Positions 24,028 through 35,141 are shown, counted from the stretch's first letter. The stretch: 64,000 bases of DNA from Parietaria judaica (GCA_954871525.1 OX940869.1:22162001-22226000), one strand, 5' to 3'. Program-made: numbers and translations. The notes: generated from the sequence alone by a model not told the origin.

Positions 24028-24521
24028 TAGAACCGGTTACGGGTACTGGGTATTAAAATTCTAAAAACCAGGTACCCGGTTCAATACCCGGTTTATTTTA
24101 ATTATTTATTTTCTTTTAATTTTTTAGGGTTTCTTTCTTAGGGTTCGTGTGTTGAGATGATATACTTTTTTAAAAATAATTATTGTTTATCGTATGTTTA
24201 CCGTTGAGCTTGATAATGATGATGTTTGATGCGTGGACTGAAGAAACGATGGCGGAGACTATGTTTTTTTTTTTATGCGCGAGACTATGTTTTTTTTATG
24301 CTTGATGCGCGAGATTATGTTTTTTTTTTTTTCATTTTAATCTTAAGACAACGAATGTATAACGGGTAGTTTTCAAAACCGGGTACCGGGTAATAAATCC
24401 GGGTATCAAAAACTAGATACCCGGATTTTGGGTACCGGATCCGGGTATCAATTTTTGGATACCCGGTTTCCGGATCCGGGTACCTAAAAAAAACCAGGTA
24501 CCCTACCCGGTTTCACCCCAT
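24028..24521. mobile_element. hAT-like non-autonomous element with GGGTACC repeats
   Basis: Both ends are full of GGGTACC and ACCCGG words in both orientations (24028-24100 and 24360-24521), with a less repetitive middle. This subterminal-repeat layout is typical of small plant hAT elements. I found no clean target duplication, so the ends are approximate. Confidence 0.5.
24250..24333 (+). repeat. Short tandem repeat, three copies
   Basis: Three copies of a unit of about 25-30 bp, GCGCGAGACTATG followed by a T-run, inside the GGGTACC-flanked element. Confidence 0.7.
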
Positions 24522-25026
24522 CCCATTATACACTAATATACTAGCTAGTCTGTAAAATATATTACTAATAAATTATATTGAAATACCAACTATTCATTTG
24601 AATACGAACTAAAAAAATTCATATGTATTAATTACTTCTTATAGAATTATTGATAATTTCAAATGGTTGTAAAGGAGTGTCAATTCCTTACTGTTACCGG
24701 AGATTTTTAATCAATTACACATAATAAAATATAATTTGGTAATTTTGAGCGTTTTGAGCATTTTTTTCCTATACTAATATGTGTATTTGTGATTTTTTTT
24801 TTCCCTATGATTGCTACAGTTTTCCTCCGTCATACATGAGGATTCTATTAATGAAAGATTACGGAGTCACTGTTGAGGGTGAACATCGCCTCTCCAGTCA
24901 CGAAGTGACACTTGGTGAAACTCTGATTTATTATAAAAGTGTGAGCTCGGGTATTTCCGTCAAAACTAATTCTGACTCGTTGAGAAAGCAAATAAACATA
25001 AAGATCAAATTAGTAGAAATGTAAAT

Positions 25027-27250
25027 TGTTAGGCATGTGTCCTTAAACAATATGAATTACCTGTTTGTAAAGATTATAATTTATTAATTGAATTAAGATG
25101 GTCGTTATTATATTAATCTTATTATAGTTTCTTATGAGTAATATGAATGTTGATCCTTAGTTCATAATGAAATGCAGTTTTATTCATCACCACCGTCAAG
25201 TCCATGTGAGGAAGAATTGATGAATGTAACAAATGAACTTAAAATGAGTCTGTGACTTAATTCCTTAATTGGTTTGGGAGGCCATTAATTGTACAAAGTC
25301 ATTAACGTGACTAAGTGGCGAAATCCTATTCTGGACGAAAGTGTGTGTCACACTCACTAGAAGCGCATTAAGTATGAAGTGACTTCATACTAGGTTGGAC
25401 CCGACTAAATTCCATAATTTAATCAACTAACACCGTCATTGATATCTGGTAATTAAGTCATTTAAGATGATCAAATTGAAATTAATCTATGTCCTGAGTA
25501 ATCTTGAACCAGGATTGTTCACTTGATTGTTCTTTGATTTAATTGTTAAAGAACAAATATTATGTAGTTCCCAACGCTGCTATTTCAGGAACATGATAGT
25601 CAACAGGGAAGAGTAGCTTGATCACGGACATCACATAGCTCTTCTTAGAGTCATGAGAAGTAATATATATGGACTCGTGCGCCACTTACAACGCGTAATC
25701 GCAAGTGGGTCTCTTACAATATCGCCAACTGAGTTAAGGAGGAAAAGGCATTAAGGGGCAAACCGGTAAATCGCTTGCTAATGTGTTAATCATCAATTGA
25801 GAAATTAATGACCCGAATTTGATTGTCTCAATGGATACATTGTTGTAAAAAGAATAATATAGTGAAATAACACCGTACTTAACAGACTTGCTAGCACTTC
25901 GTTAAAGATTAAGTGAGTGGGTCCATGGTCCCCTTAATAACTCCGGAACAGAAGAAACATACATAATGATATATGTTAATTCAAACATATGATAGAATAA
26001 TTAAAACTGAATTTTGTGTAAAAATTTTCTTATTTTTCTGCAGCAAGCGTACCAAAGTTTAGTATAGAAAATATAACTGTCAAAAGATGATGGATTTAAA
26101 TTTTGTGGATTTAAATTTTGTGATCAACTGTAAAATTTTAGGAAATTTAATTATAAAAATTTATCTTTTGAAACCGTGTCAATCCGAATGACAGTTTGTG
26201 GTTTATGAATTAAATTATTATAACATAAAATTTCATATTACATCAACTACACCACGTGTCATGTATTAAATGGTGGATTTTTGCCACGACATTTTAATGT
26301 GTGATATAAGTGTGAATTAATTATAATTTAATTTAAGTATTTGAATTTAATAATTAATATGACTTGATTCCATATTATAAATAATTAAAAGATTTACATT
26401 ATAAATAATATATATATATATATATATATTAAAACGTGTAAACCAAAGTTGCCCAAGAAATGTGGATCAAACTCGACGCGTTTTGGAGATTTGGAAATTT
26501 CCAAATTTACGGCATAATGTTTAGGTATTTGAGAAAAAACATAAAATTAATTCGGCTAAGATTTAATCTCAACTGTTGGATTAGAAATTAATTTTAATTT
26601 ATTCCGTAATTAATTTGATCCATTAGATCGGTCAAGGTTTAATTTGGATTGTTGGATTGAAAATTAATTATATATTAATATATAACTTATCAAAAAAAAA
26701 ATGTGAGAGAATATATCCAGATGGTTGAGGGAAATTTTCAAAAGTAGTTGGAGCTGAAATCTATAAGTAGGGATCCCATATTACAGATTTTTCACTCATC
26801 TGTCAAATAAAATTCTATCTCTCACTTGGAATTTGTGAATTTTTGTCTCCCTCTCTCCTCTGGTTCGGCATAGAGAGATCATTTCTCTGATAACTCAAAA
26901 AGAACCACCGTTTATATTTTTTGTGTCGAGGTTGTATCGGTGAAGCCTACGCTTCGGTACGAGGAGTCTAGGAGTTCATTCCAGAAGATCGCGAGAGATT
27001 CCCAAAAGCGGCGAAGCTCTACAAAAGTTCAGAAGCGCATCCGGAATCATCAAGAGAAGTACGGCGTTATGCATTGAGTCGATAAATTCAAGACTTTTAT
27101 TGCTTTATTTATTTCCTTTGACTAGTTTATTAGTAATAATATTGTTATGATGATTAAATAATAATTATTATCCGGTCATAACATTCCAGTATCTCGGTGC
27201 TCAGTCTATGTTACGAGAGTAACACGAATCAGTATGGGAATTTTCTAAGA
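25027..27250 (+). repeat. Long LTR (plus), probably solo
   Basis: Starts TGTTAGGC and resembles, in the opposite orientation, the LTR at 37329-40050 along most of its length; shared blocks include the TTCGGTACGAGGAGTCTAGGAG region near 26955. A TATA-like CTATAAGTAG is near 26761. The palindrome AGTATGAAG-TGA-CTTCATACT is at 25371-25391. No internal domain follows; instead the Tat-1 LTR begins. The end near 27250 is inferred from the related copy, and no target duplication is clear. Confidence 0.65.
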
Positions 27251-27988
27251 AAATTATTTTTTAAAAGGTTTCCCCAGGGCTTCTGCTCTAGTTGGATTCC
27301 TCGCGCTCAGAACCTTGGCAAAACAACACCCGAGATAAGGGAGAACCAGGCCCCTGATTCACCTCCGGCGCTCAACATTATAGTGATATTTGAGAGGAAG
27401 GCGAGTTTGGAGGGAGTAGAGAGAGCTTTGCGCGAGTTTCGGTGAGTAAGAATGAATTAGCGTTTAACTGAAATTGAGCTTCTATTTATAGGAGAGCCAG
27501 AGGACTAAAACGCGATTATAAATTACTCCAGGAGGCCCACGCCACCATCCGTGTTGCCAACAGACGCCGGACGCACCCTCACGCGCGGGAAACGTGCAGG
27601 ACGCGCTGCTAGCTTCTGCTGACGTCAACCCTCCTAAGGGCGCGTGAGCGCGCATGACAGAGGCTAGAGGCGTGTGGCTGCCTGTGGTTCCATGTGGAAG
27701 CGTGTCCGAGCTTGTGGTAGGCCTGTTCAGGCCTGTGGGGTCCACCCGAGGTGCTCCCAGCCCGTTTAGGGCTTCCGGAAGCGCCCCGATGCCATTTTTT
27801 ACAAACTTTATGACTTTTTTGAGTATCTTGATATTTTTTAGATCATCTGGATACTTTATTTCGCGAAAACGTAGTTCCGGTGAATATTTTGGGCTAAAAT
27901 TGATCTAAATTAATAAAAGAAAAATTAATTAAATAACTTTTCTTTTATTAATTTATCAAAAAATAAATTAAGTAAAATACCCGTAACA
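27251..27988 (-). repeat. Tat-1 3' LTR, truncated
   Basis: Minus-strand LTR starting TGTTACGGGTATTTTACTT at 27988. TATA-like CCTATAAATAG (minus) lies near 27490. It matches 40066-40660 and, at 27272-27330, the block at 37260-37328. The outer 640 bp present at 36630-37270 are missing here, cut at the junction with the long LTR to the left. Confidence 0.8.
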
Positions 27989-28004
27989 TTAACCACCACC
28001 ACCA

Positions 28005-28060
28005 CCCCCCCCCCCCCCCCCCCCCCCAGTTTCGCGGGAATTTTTAATTTCCGAGAAACT
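28005..28060 (-). other. Tat-1 polypurine tract and adjacent hairpin
   Basis: A run of 23 C (G on the element strand, 28005-28027) with ACC repeats sits 16 bp from the LTR start, where the PPT is expected. Directly next to it is a 33-nt hairpin (28028-28060) with arms AGTTTCGCGG and CCGAGAAACT. A hairpin of the same length and arm sequence sits beside the PPT at 59428-59460. Confidence 0.75.
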
Positions 28061-28320
28061 ATAAATAGAGGGTGGGACCTTTGAATCGGAATCACAAATT
28101 GCTCATCCCGGTGAATATTAAAAGGTACGATTTTCTTCGAAACTCCTTAACTTTCGTTCCGGGTAGCTTATTTAAATTTTGTTTTATGCATTGGGTCCGT
28201 TATTTTGTTAATTAACTTCATTGTTTCACGAGTCTCGCTTCAATTTTCGAAAAAACAAAGTTTCAGAGTTGAATTCCAAAACCGAGAGACTTTCTCTCTC
28301 TAAAACCCAAAGCCAGAGTC

Positions 28321-28440
28321 CGCCAGCGAGCCGGCAAGGGAACATATGTTCAGCGTTCCGACGAGAATCTCGACCTGCGTCGACGTGATCTCCAGATTGT
28401 CCTTGATGAACACCACTGCTCTGCTCATGACCCCTATGTC
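28321..28440 (-). pseudogene. Fragment of a polyol/monosaccharide transporter gene
   Basis: Forty open codons on the minus strand begin DIGVMSRAVVFIKDNLEI and end LNICSLAGSLA. This matches the first transmembrane region of plant polyol/monosaccharide transporters (PLT/PMT family, proton-coupled sugar-alcohol importers of the plasma membrane), where the usual text is GYDIGVMSGA followed by IKDDLKI and LNIYSLVGS. The first codon follows TTGCAG, which looks like a splice acceptor. After GSLA the similarity stops and a stop codon follows within about seven codons. Gly is replaced by Arg in VMSRA. It lies in the 3' untranslated region of Tat-1 on the element's own strand, so I infer a captured host fragment. 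No function is expected. Confidence 0.65.
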
Positions 28441-29105
28441 TGCAACGGAATGGCCGTGACACGTGTCATGCGTCTGGATGTGGGTCCCGAGCATCTACTT
28501 AGGATTTTGTCTGGATGCGTCTGGATGTGACACGGTTCGGAAGCCCTCGACCGTATTTGAATCCGGCAATCGGGGATCGGGATTTTGTCTGCTTTTTCAT
28601 GACGGGATCTGCCATTCCCGGGCGCTTTGCCACCTATTTGAGAATGTCGGCTTGGGCACGGTTAAGTTGGATATCTTCGCGGGATTGGCGGGGAATGGCG
28701 GAGACGCCGATGATGCGGCTGATGAGTAGAATGGCGGGGACGCTGATGGCAATGATGAGACGAGGCGTGACCTGACGAGCCACTTTTGTTTTCTGCTTAC
28801 TAAATTTTTGTAATAATCAAACAATATATCCATCTCTTACTAGAGTTTGCAGCTCATGCTTCACCATTTTTGGCGCCGGTTTTTTTACATGCCTTCGGGT
28901 GTGCTTTGTATATGTATGTAGGCACGCCTTGCTTTAATGGGCTGTTGTGGTTCTTTGATCAGCCATTCATGTAGTATATGTAATGTTGATCCAAGAGCGT
29001 TGATTTGTTTTATTCGCACGTCGGATCTCTGTTTGCTTTTTCTTTGACCGCTTCGTGATGGGATTTATCATCGAGCGATGCTTTGAGCGTTCGGATTTTG
29101 TACTT

Positions 29106-29570
29106 GAGTCAGCGGGATCGAGATCCTAGCCTTTCTCGGTCTTCCTGTACTTAGGGCCAGGTCGCGCTTTGTTGAGTTCTACAGGGTCCTGTACTTATCG
29201 CAAGTTGCGCGTCGTTAAGCGTTCAGTTTTAGGCCAGATCGCGCTTTGTTTAGCGCTACAAGGTCCTGGACTTATTGCAAGTTGTGTATCATTAAGCGCT
29301 CGGTTTTGGGCCGAGTGGAGCTTTCGAGGCGACTTAGTGTACTTGGGACCTGGTCGCGCTTTGTTGAGCCCTACACGGTCTTGGACTTATCGCAAGTTGC
29401 GCGTCGTTAAGCGCTCAGGTTTAGGCCGAGTGGAGCTTTCGAGGCGACTTAGTGTACTTGGTGCCAAGTCGCGATTTGTTGAGCACTACAGATTCCTGGA
29501 CTTATCGCAAGTTGCTCGTCGTTAAGCGTTCAGTTTTGGGCCAAATGGAGTTTTCCAGGTGACTTAGTTG
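29106..29570 (-). repeat. Tandem repeat of 115 bp in the Tat-1 3' region
   Basis: The phrase CTTATCGCAAGTTGCGCGTCG (one variant begins CTTATTGC) recurs at 29194, 29271, 29386 and 29501: two intervals of 115 bp and a first one of 77 bp lacking about 38 bp. Tandem repeats in the 3' untranslated region are known from Tat/Ogre elements. Confidence 0.88.
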
Positions 29571-29574
29571 CCTA

Positions 29575-29702
29575 AGTCGGTGGGATTGAGATCGTGGCCT
29601 TTCTTGGTCTTTTTGTGCCTTAGTCGGCGGGATTGAGATCCTGGCCTTTCTCGGTCTTTTTGTGCCGGAGTCGGCGGGATTGAGATCCTGGCCTTTCTGG
29701 GT
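29575..29702 (-). repeat. Tandem repeat of 47 bp in the Tat-1 3' region
   Basis: Units start with AGTCGG at 29575, 29622 and 29669 and continue GGGATTGAGATC, GGCCTTTCT, TTTTTGTGCC. A further copy lies at about 29106-29152, before the 115-bp array. A T-run and a second purine-tract-like site (CTGGGGGTTGATAG, minus, near 29742-29755) follow. Confidence 0.88.
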
Positions 29703-29984
29703 TTTTTTTTTTTTTTAATAAGCTTCTTTCTTTCTCTCTATCAACCCCCAGTTTTCGAGTAATCTATAAAAATTATGAGGAAACTTTTGCAGGCAATAAT
29801 TCTTGAGAATAAGAAAACTTTTATATTAATCACTTGGTGCTATTCCTGTGTCAGTGGTACATCTAGATTTCGCGGTGGTGGGTTCGGCTTCAACTATCTT
29901 CTTAGCTTCATCTTGGATCTTAGCTTTGGCTATCTTATTAGCTTAAGCTTGGATCTCAGCCTCAACTATTCTCAAAGCTTTGGG

Positions 29985-32900
29985 TCTGTCGCACGGGTGC
30001 TGACTGATGGTACTGCTTTCAGGTGTTCGACATTCCAGGGTCAGGGGATTTCGCTACCCCCCATCTCCTCTAGTCGCTACGTCCCGTCTCGGACCACTTT
30101 GGTGATGCGGTACGGGCCTTCCCATGTTAGCCCGAGGACTCGGACGCCGAGAACTTGAGTGTTCTGGTCTACTTTTCTAAGGACCAGGCTTCCTTTCAAA
30201 AAGCGTCTCGCCTTGACTTTGGAGTTGTAGTAGCGTTCTACAATCCGCTTCTGGGCGACCAATCGAGTGTAGGCCTCATTCCGCTTCTCTTCAATGAGAT
30301 TGAGCTCGAGTCTCAGGGCCTCCTTGTTTTTCTCTTTGTCGTAGTGTTTGACTCATGGTGAGGGGACGCTTATCTCTCCGGGATGACTCCTTTGACGCCA
30401 TAGGTTAGAGTGAATGGGGTTTCGCCAATGGTGTTTCGAATGGTAGTCCGATAGGTCCAGAGTACTAAGGGTATCTCTTCTGCCCATTTGCCCTTTTTTT
30501 CGTCTAGTTTCCTTTTCAAAACCATCTTGATGTCTTTGTTAGCTAACTCGACTTAGCCGTTCGCCTGACGGTAGATGGGCGATTAATAGGTGTTATTAAT
30601 TCTGAGGTCATGGCAGAAGGCTCAGAGGTCGACATTGTTGAACTGCTTCGCGTTATCGGTGATGAACGAGGCAGGGATCCCGTGCCGACAGATGATGTTG
30701 CGCCAGATAAATTTCGTCGTGTTTTTCTGGCTGATCACCGCGATTGGCTCTGCTTAGACCCACTTGGTGAAGTAGTCAACGGCCACTATCGCGTACTCGA
30801 CTCCTCCCGGGGCTTTTGGTAGTTTTCCGATCAGGTCGATACCCCATTTGGCGAATGGGCGAGGGACCATCACAGGGCACAGCAGAACTGTGGGCTCGCA
30901 CGGTATTTTGGCAAATCATTGGCACTTGTCGCACTTGCAAGATATCTCGCTTGCGTCTTTCTTGAGCTTCACGATCAGTTGAGAGTCATAGTGGATTCGC
31001 AGATTCTTAACTTCGAGCTTCTGGGTGATCTGGAGTCCGGCCAACAGCGCCTTGTATTATGCCTTATTGTTTGTGTTGTTTAGCCCAAAATCGGATGGCG
31101 TAGCGACGCTTTCCACCTTCGGGGCTGGTGAACAAGATTCTTGCCCCCGAGCCGTGGGCGTTTGAGGCGCTCTCGAGGTGCAGGTTCCAGAAAGGTCTGT
31201 CGGGGCTCGCTTTACGTTTGGCAGCTTAAGGCGACCTGTCGAGCTCTTCTTCGGTTTCCACTTCAGCGTCGTATGTGAATTCGGCGATGAAGTCTTCTCG
31301 GGGCTGATATTCCACACCGTATTCTCCCAATTCTTGCGACCAGATTGCCACCCGTGACGAGGTGCCCTTGAGGATTTCTTTGCGTACGGGGTGTTTTGTT
31401 CATACTATGAGCTGATGCGCTTGAAAGTACGGGCAAAATTTGTTGGTAGTGGTGATCAGCGCGAGTGCCAGCTTCTCGATCTGCGTGTAAAGCGTTTTGG
31501 ATCGAGGAGAGCTTTGCTGACGTTGTTGGGTGTCTGATTCCAAGGAATCCCCACTGATTGATAATCGCAGTGCGTAGGGTAACCTTTGAAAAATATTTCG
31601 CAGGGATTAGAGTCCCATACCAATCATTCAAATACCCTATTCGACTCATAAAATTGGAAAGACAATCATCCCAATCGTTGATATTCAATTTTTTAATTAA
31701 TCATTAACACACGAATTAATTAAGCCTTTGAGTATTTATAAGTAATTATTCTATCAATAAATAATATTGCATACCTTTTTCAATCGATTCCGTTGCGCAA
31801 TTCTGATCTCCGTTCTTCGCGTTCGTGAGTTCCTGTGAATTTACTTGATTTAATCTCGAAGATACCTCCCACGAGTCTTCCGATGTATAGTCCGGATCTG
31901 TGCCGCTGGGATGTGTGAGCTCCCACTGAATAGAACCCTAAACCCTAATTTGAATTTTCCCTGAATGATGCCTCAGAGAAAATCACAGAAACTAGAAAGA
32001 GAGAGAGAGAGATATAGAGAAATTGAAATTTGAGTGAATGTGTGAGTTGTGATTTCAGTTTCAGGTGTTCCCTATTTATCGAATGACACAACCGCTTTGA
32101 GAAAATCTCTCAACCAACTGAGAAGATTTGATTTAAATAACTAAATCAAATAAAGAATAAATCCAAATAAAATCTTTTTCAGAAAATACCCTAAAAGATT
32201 TAATAAATCAAATCTTTATATTTTCAAAGATTTAATTTTGAATATATAAACATAATTCGAAATTAATATTTAATTTATCTCTTTAAATATTTTTGTTATA
32301 AATACCAATATTTAATTTCTCTAATTTTCGATTTAAATATTAGTGTCATATTCAGCGTGAGCTGAAAACTGTTATTATCATAAATCACAAACCGTCTGTC
32401 AGAATGACACGATTCAAAAAGATATTCATACAAGAATTTAATTTCCTACAACCCTAGAGTTGTCCAAGGAACAAATTCATAATCTTTTTATAGTTTCTGT
32501 ATTGACTAAAAGTTTGGGGTAATCATGAATTTCATGTAACCAAGTTACAAATCATATCTGATCGATTCTATTCTATGCGTTAATTATATTTTCCTGACTC
32601 AGAAGTCCATTGATAGAGTCAGACTGTCAGAATCCAAGATTTCGTATTATTATGATTCTCGTTTTACTAGTGTTGATCTCCGTAATCCCGTTTCGACGAC
32701 ACTACCTTTGTTTCCATGATTATTACAAAGTTACTCACCTAACGGTTTATGAAGTCGTTAGGCTCCGGATGAGTACTTCTTAGATTCACACAAATCACAA
32801 GAAAGGAAATCATAAAGTTATTATTTATATCTGTAGTCATGCAGTTTACTACGGCCAACCTTCCGATCCAAAAATAGAAGTGTTAGGGATACTTGATTGT

Positions 32901-35110
32901 AAACTGAAACGATTAAATCAAAGATCGTTTAAGTTAAACCGTATAGATCCATACTACCTCAGGACATCAACTGATTCTATCTGACCATTGTTTCGACTTC
33001 TTTACTAGCTATCATTGACGGATTGGTGCGTTCAAGGTAAGTCTCGTCCGTCTAATATGAAGACACTTCATACTTGACTACTCTCAACGGTGCAGACTAG
33101 CACCATGATCCGGTAATAGATCACTACCTAATTGTGATTGAGTTCATCAATAGTTTTTACCGATTATCATATCCCATTAATAATCTGAGCTATGGACTTC
33201 TTTTTAGTTATTATTATATTGTGTATGTAAAATCTCCTCACATAGACCAATGTGATGACAAATATACAATTACAAAAACATAATAACTATGGAATCAAAG
33301 CTTTCATTATATTCATAAAGAAAAACTGAAACAAAATCGTCATTGATAAGTCATAAACCTAATATTTAACGAAGTCAACGACATGATCTTATACAAGTGG
33401 CATTAGCATCTGAATTATAGGGCATACTAATCGGTTACGTCCAACAGACATAGTAGACCGGTAGTTGCTTCTTTTATTCTTCTCGGACCAAGACAGCGCT
33501 GACTTCCCTAGTTGAGACGCAAAGGTATAGGAATAGTGCTTCCTCATCCGTTGGTTTTGACAACAGAGGAGACGACCCGAGGTAGGCCTTAAACTCTTAG
33601 AAAGTGGTCTCCCATTTCTCATCCCAGGCGAAGTTCTTCCCGCTTTTAAGGGCCTGGAAAAATGGCTTGCATCGATCCGTGGCTTTCGACACGAATCGTC
33701 CTAGGGCATTGATGCGCCCGTTTAGGCTCTGCACACTTATGATCCTCCGAGGACTCTTCATCTCGATCAGGGCTCGGATTTTCTCGGGGTTCGCCTTGAT
33801 TCCCCGTTGGTTGACGATGAATCCTAAGAACTTCCCAGATTCGACCCGAATGCGCACTTTGCGGGATTCAGCTTCATCTGGTACCTTCGGAGAAGCATGA
33901 ATGTTTGACGTGGTCGGCTTCCTTCAGGCTCTTGACGATCATGTCTTCGATGTAGACCTCCATAATTTTCCCGATGAGTGGGGCGAACATTTGGTTGACC
34001 AAACGCTGGATGTGGCTCCGGCGTTCTTGAGCCCACAGGGCATGACTTTGTAGCAGTAGAGACCACGATCCTTAATGAACGTCGTGTGTATCTAGTCGAG
34101 CTTATGCATCCAGATTTGGTTGTACTTTGAGTAGGCGTCGATCATGCTCATGAGTTGGTGGCCGGCGGTTGCGTCCACTACCTGTTCGATCCTCGGGAGC
34201 GGGAAGCAATCTTTTGGGCACGTCGTGTTGAGGTCGGAGTAGTCTATGCAGATCCGCCACTTATCGTTAGGCTTTTTGACCATCACGATGATAGAAACCT
34301 AATCCGGGTATGTAACTTCTTTGATGAAGTCTATGGTGATGAGCTTGTTGACTTCTTCATTGATGGCCTGATATCTTTTGGGATTGAATGCCCGTCGTCG
34401 TTGTATCATCGGGGTGTTTCCTTTCTCGATGTTGAGTGTGTGAATGGAAATTTCAAGGTCGATGTCGGGCATGTCGGTCTGCGACTAGGAGAAAACATCC
34501 TTCAACTCTCGTAGGAAGGTGATCAATTGTGTCTTGATCATGACTGGCAACTGGGCACCGATCGAAAACGTTCTTTCGGACTTGCCTTCGTCCACCGTGA
34601 CTTGCGTCATGTCGGAGGAAGGTTCCATCGTGGGTTTGCATCTCTCGTCTCGAGGGTCGAGCTCGCTAAACATCTGTGCCTTCTCGGGGTCGGCGACGGG
34701 GTCATCACCCAGCTGTCGAATAGTGTGGATGACCAACTCGTTTCTTCGGGCCCTTGCTCCTTGGGCGTAGCAGGTTCTGGATTCCCGCTGGATTCCTTTC
34801 AGGATTTTTATCATGTTTTCCGTTGGGAACATTATAAGTAGGTGATAGGTGGAGGCGATGGCTTGGAAGTACCTGACCGTTTTGGTGATCAGGACCCCGT
34901 CTTCCGACCCGAACGTCGTGGGCATATCGATGGCTCCTTCAGCGTGGACAGGCTTTCCATTGAACCCATAGAGCGGGGTCTTGACAGGTGTCGGGATGAG
35001 TCCCCCTAGGTTCATTCGCTCTAGGCCTACTTTGAAGATGATGTCAACCGAGCTTCCATTGTCGACTAACACTCATCTTACTCGGTTGTTGGCGATCAGC
35101 ATCTCTATCA
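29985..35110 (-). pseudogene. pol: Tat-1 pol: protease, RT, RNase H, second RNase H, integrase
   Basis: All domains are readable only by crossing stops and frameshifts. Protease: VDNGSSVDIIF near 35050. RT: KWRICIDYSDLN and CPKDCFPLPRI (34150-34260), then a YxDD box reading YIEDM (near 33945), i.e. one catalytic Asp replaced by Glu, then GFIVNQRGIKANPEKI. RNase H begins near 33600, is split by a solo LTR, and resumes near 31510 with the IEKLALALI motif. Second RNase H: near 31200-31080, motif NAHGSGARILF. Integrase: CDKCQ, WGIDLIGKLP, TDNAKQF, VELANKDIK and a C-terminal WEGPYRITKV. The second RNase H jumps from YDSQLIV straight to KCDKCQ of the integrase zinc finger (near 30950), so roughly the end of one domain and the start of the next are deleted. 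Confidence 0.85.
31524..33446 (-). repeat. Solo LTR inserted in the Tat-1 RNase H
   Basis: A 1,923-bp LTR with ends TGTTGG...CCAACA (minus), flanked by GACGT (31519-31523) and GACAT (33447-33451), a 5-bp target duplication with one C/T difference. Joining the host codons across it gives a continuous RNase H motif. There is no internal domain, so it is a solo LTR. A TATA-like TAAATAGGG (minus) is near 32075. It shares the central palindrome TATGAAG/CTTCATA (33056-33072) and other blocks with the LTRs at 25027 and 37329. Confidence 0.9.
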
Positions 35111-35141
35111 CGATTGCATCGTTGTGAAGGTATGAGATTCT

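Larger units (their letters stand above)
23292..25026. other. Intergenic with stem-loop and fold-back repeats
   Basis: No gene recognised. A perfect 19-bp inverted repeat (23958-23976 and 24001-24019, loop 24 nt) spells ATTAAATTATATTGGTTAT and its complement. The GGGTACC-rich segment and a short tandem repeat are listed separately. An 81-codon frame at 24779-25024 has no recognisable motif. Confidence 0.6.

Noticed and set aside
27482..27745. GC-rich open frames near 27480-27900 and 40320-40580
   Set aside because: They lie inside the two Tat-1 LTR copies and owe their length to base composition.
28463..28833. Open frames of 78-88 codons on both strands next to the transporter fragment
   Set aside because: Plus-strand frames are shadows; the minus-strand text is only faintly like a transporter, so I did not extend the pseudogene over it.
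31057..31688. 141- and 86-codon minus-strand frames
   Set aside because: They are mostly the wrong frame of the RNase H and second RNase H of Tat-1, not separate genes.
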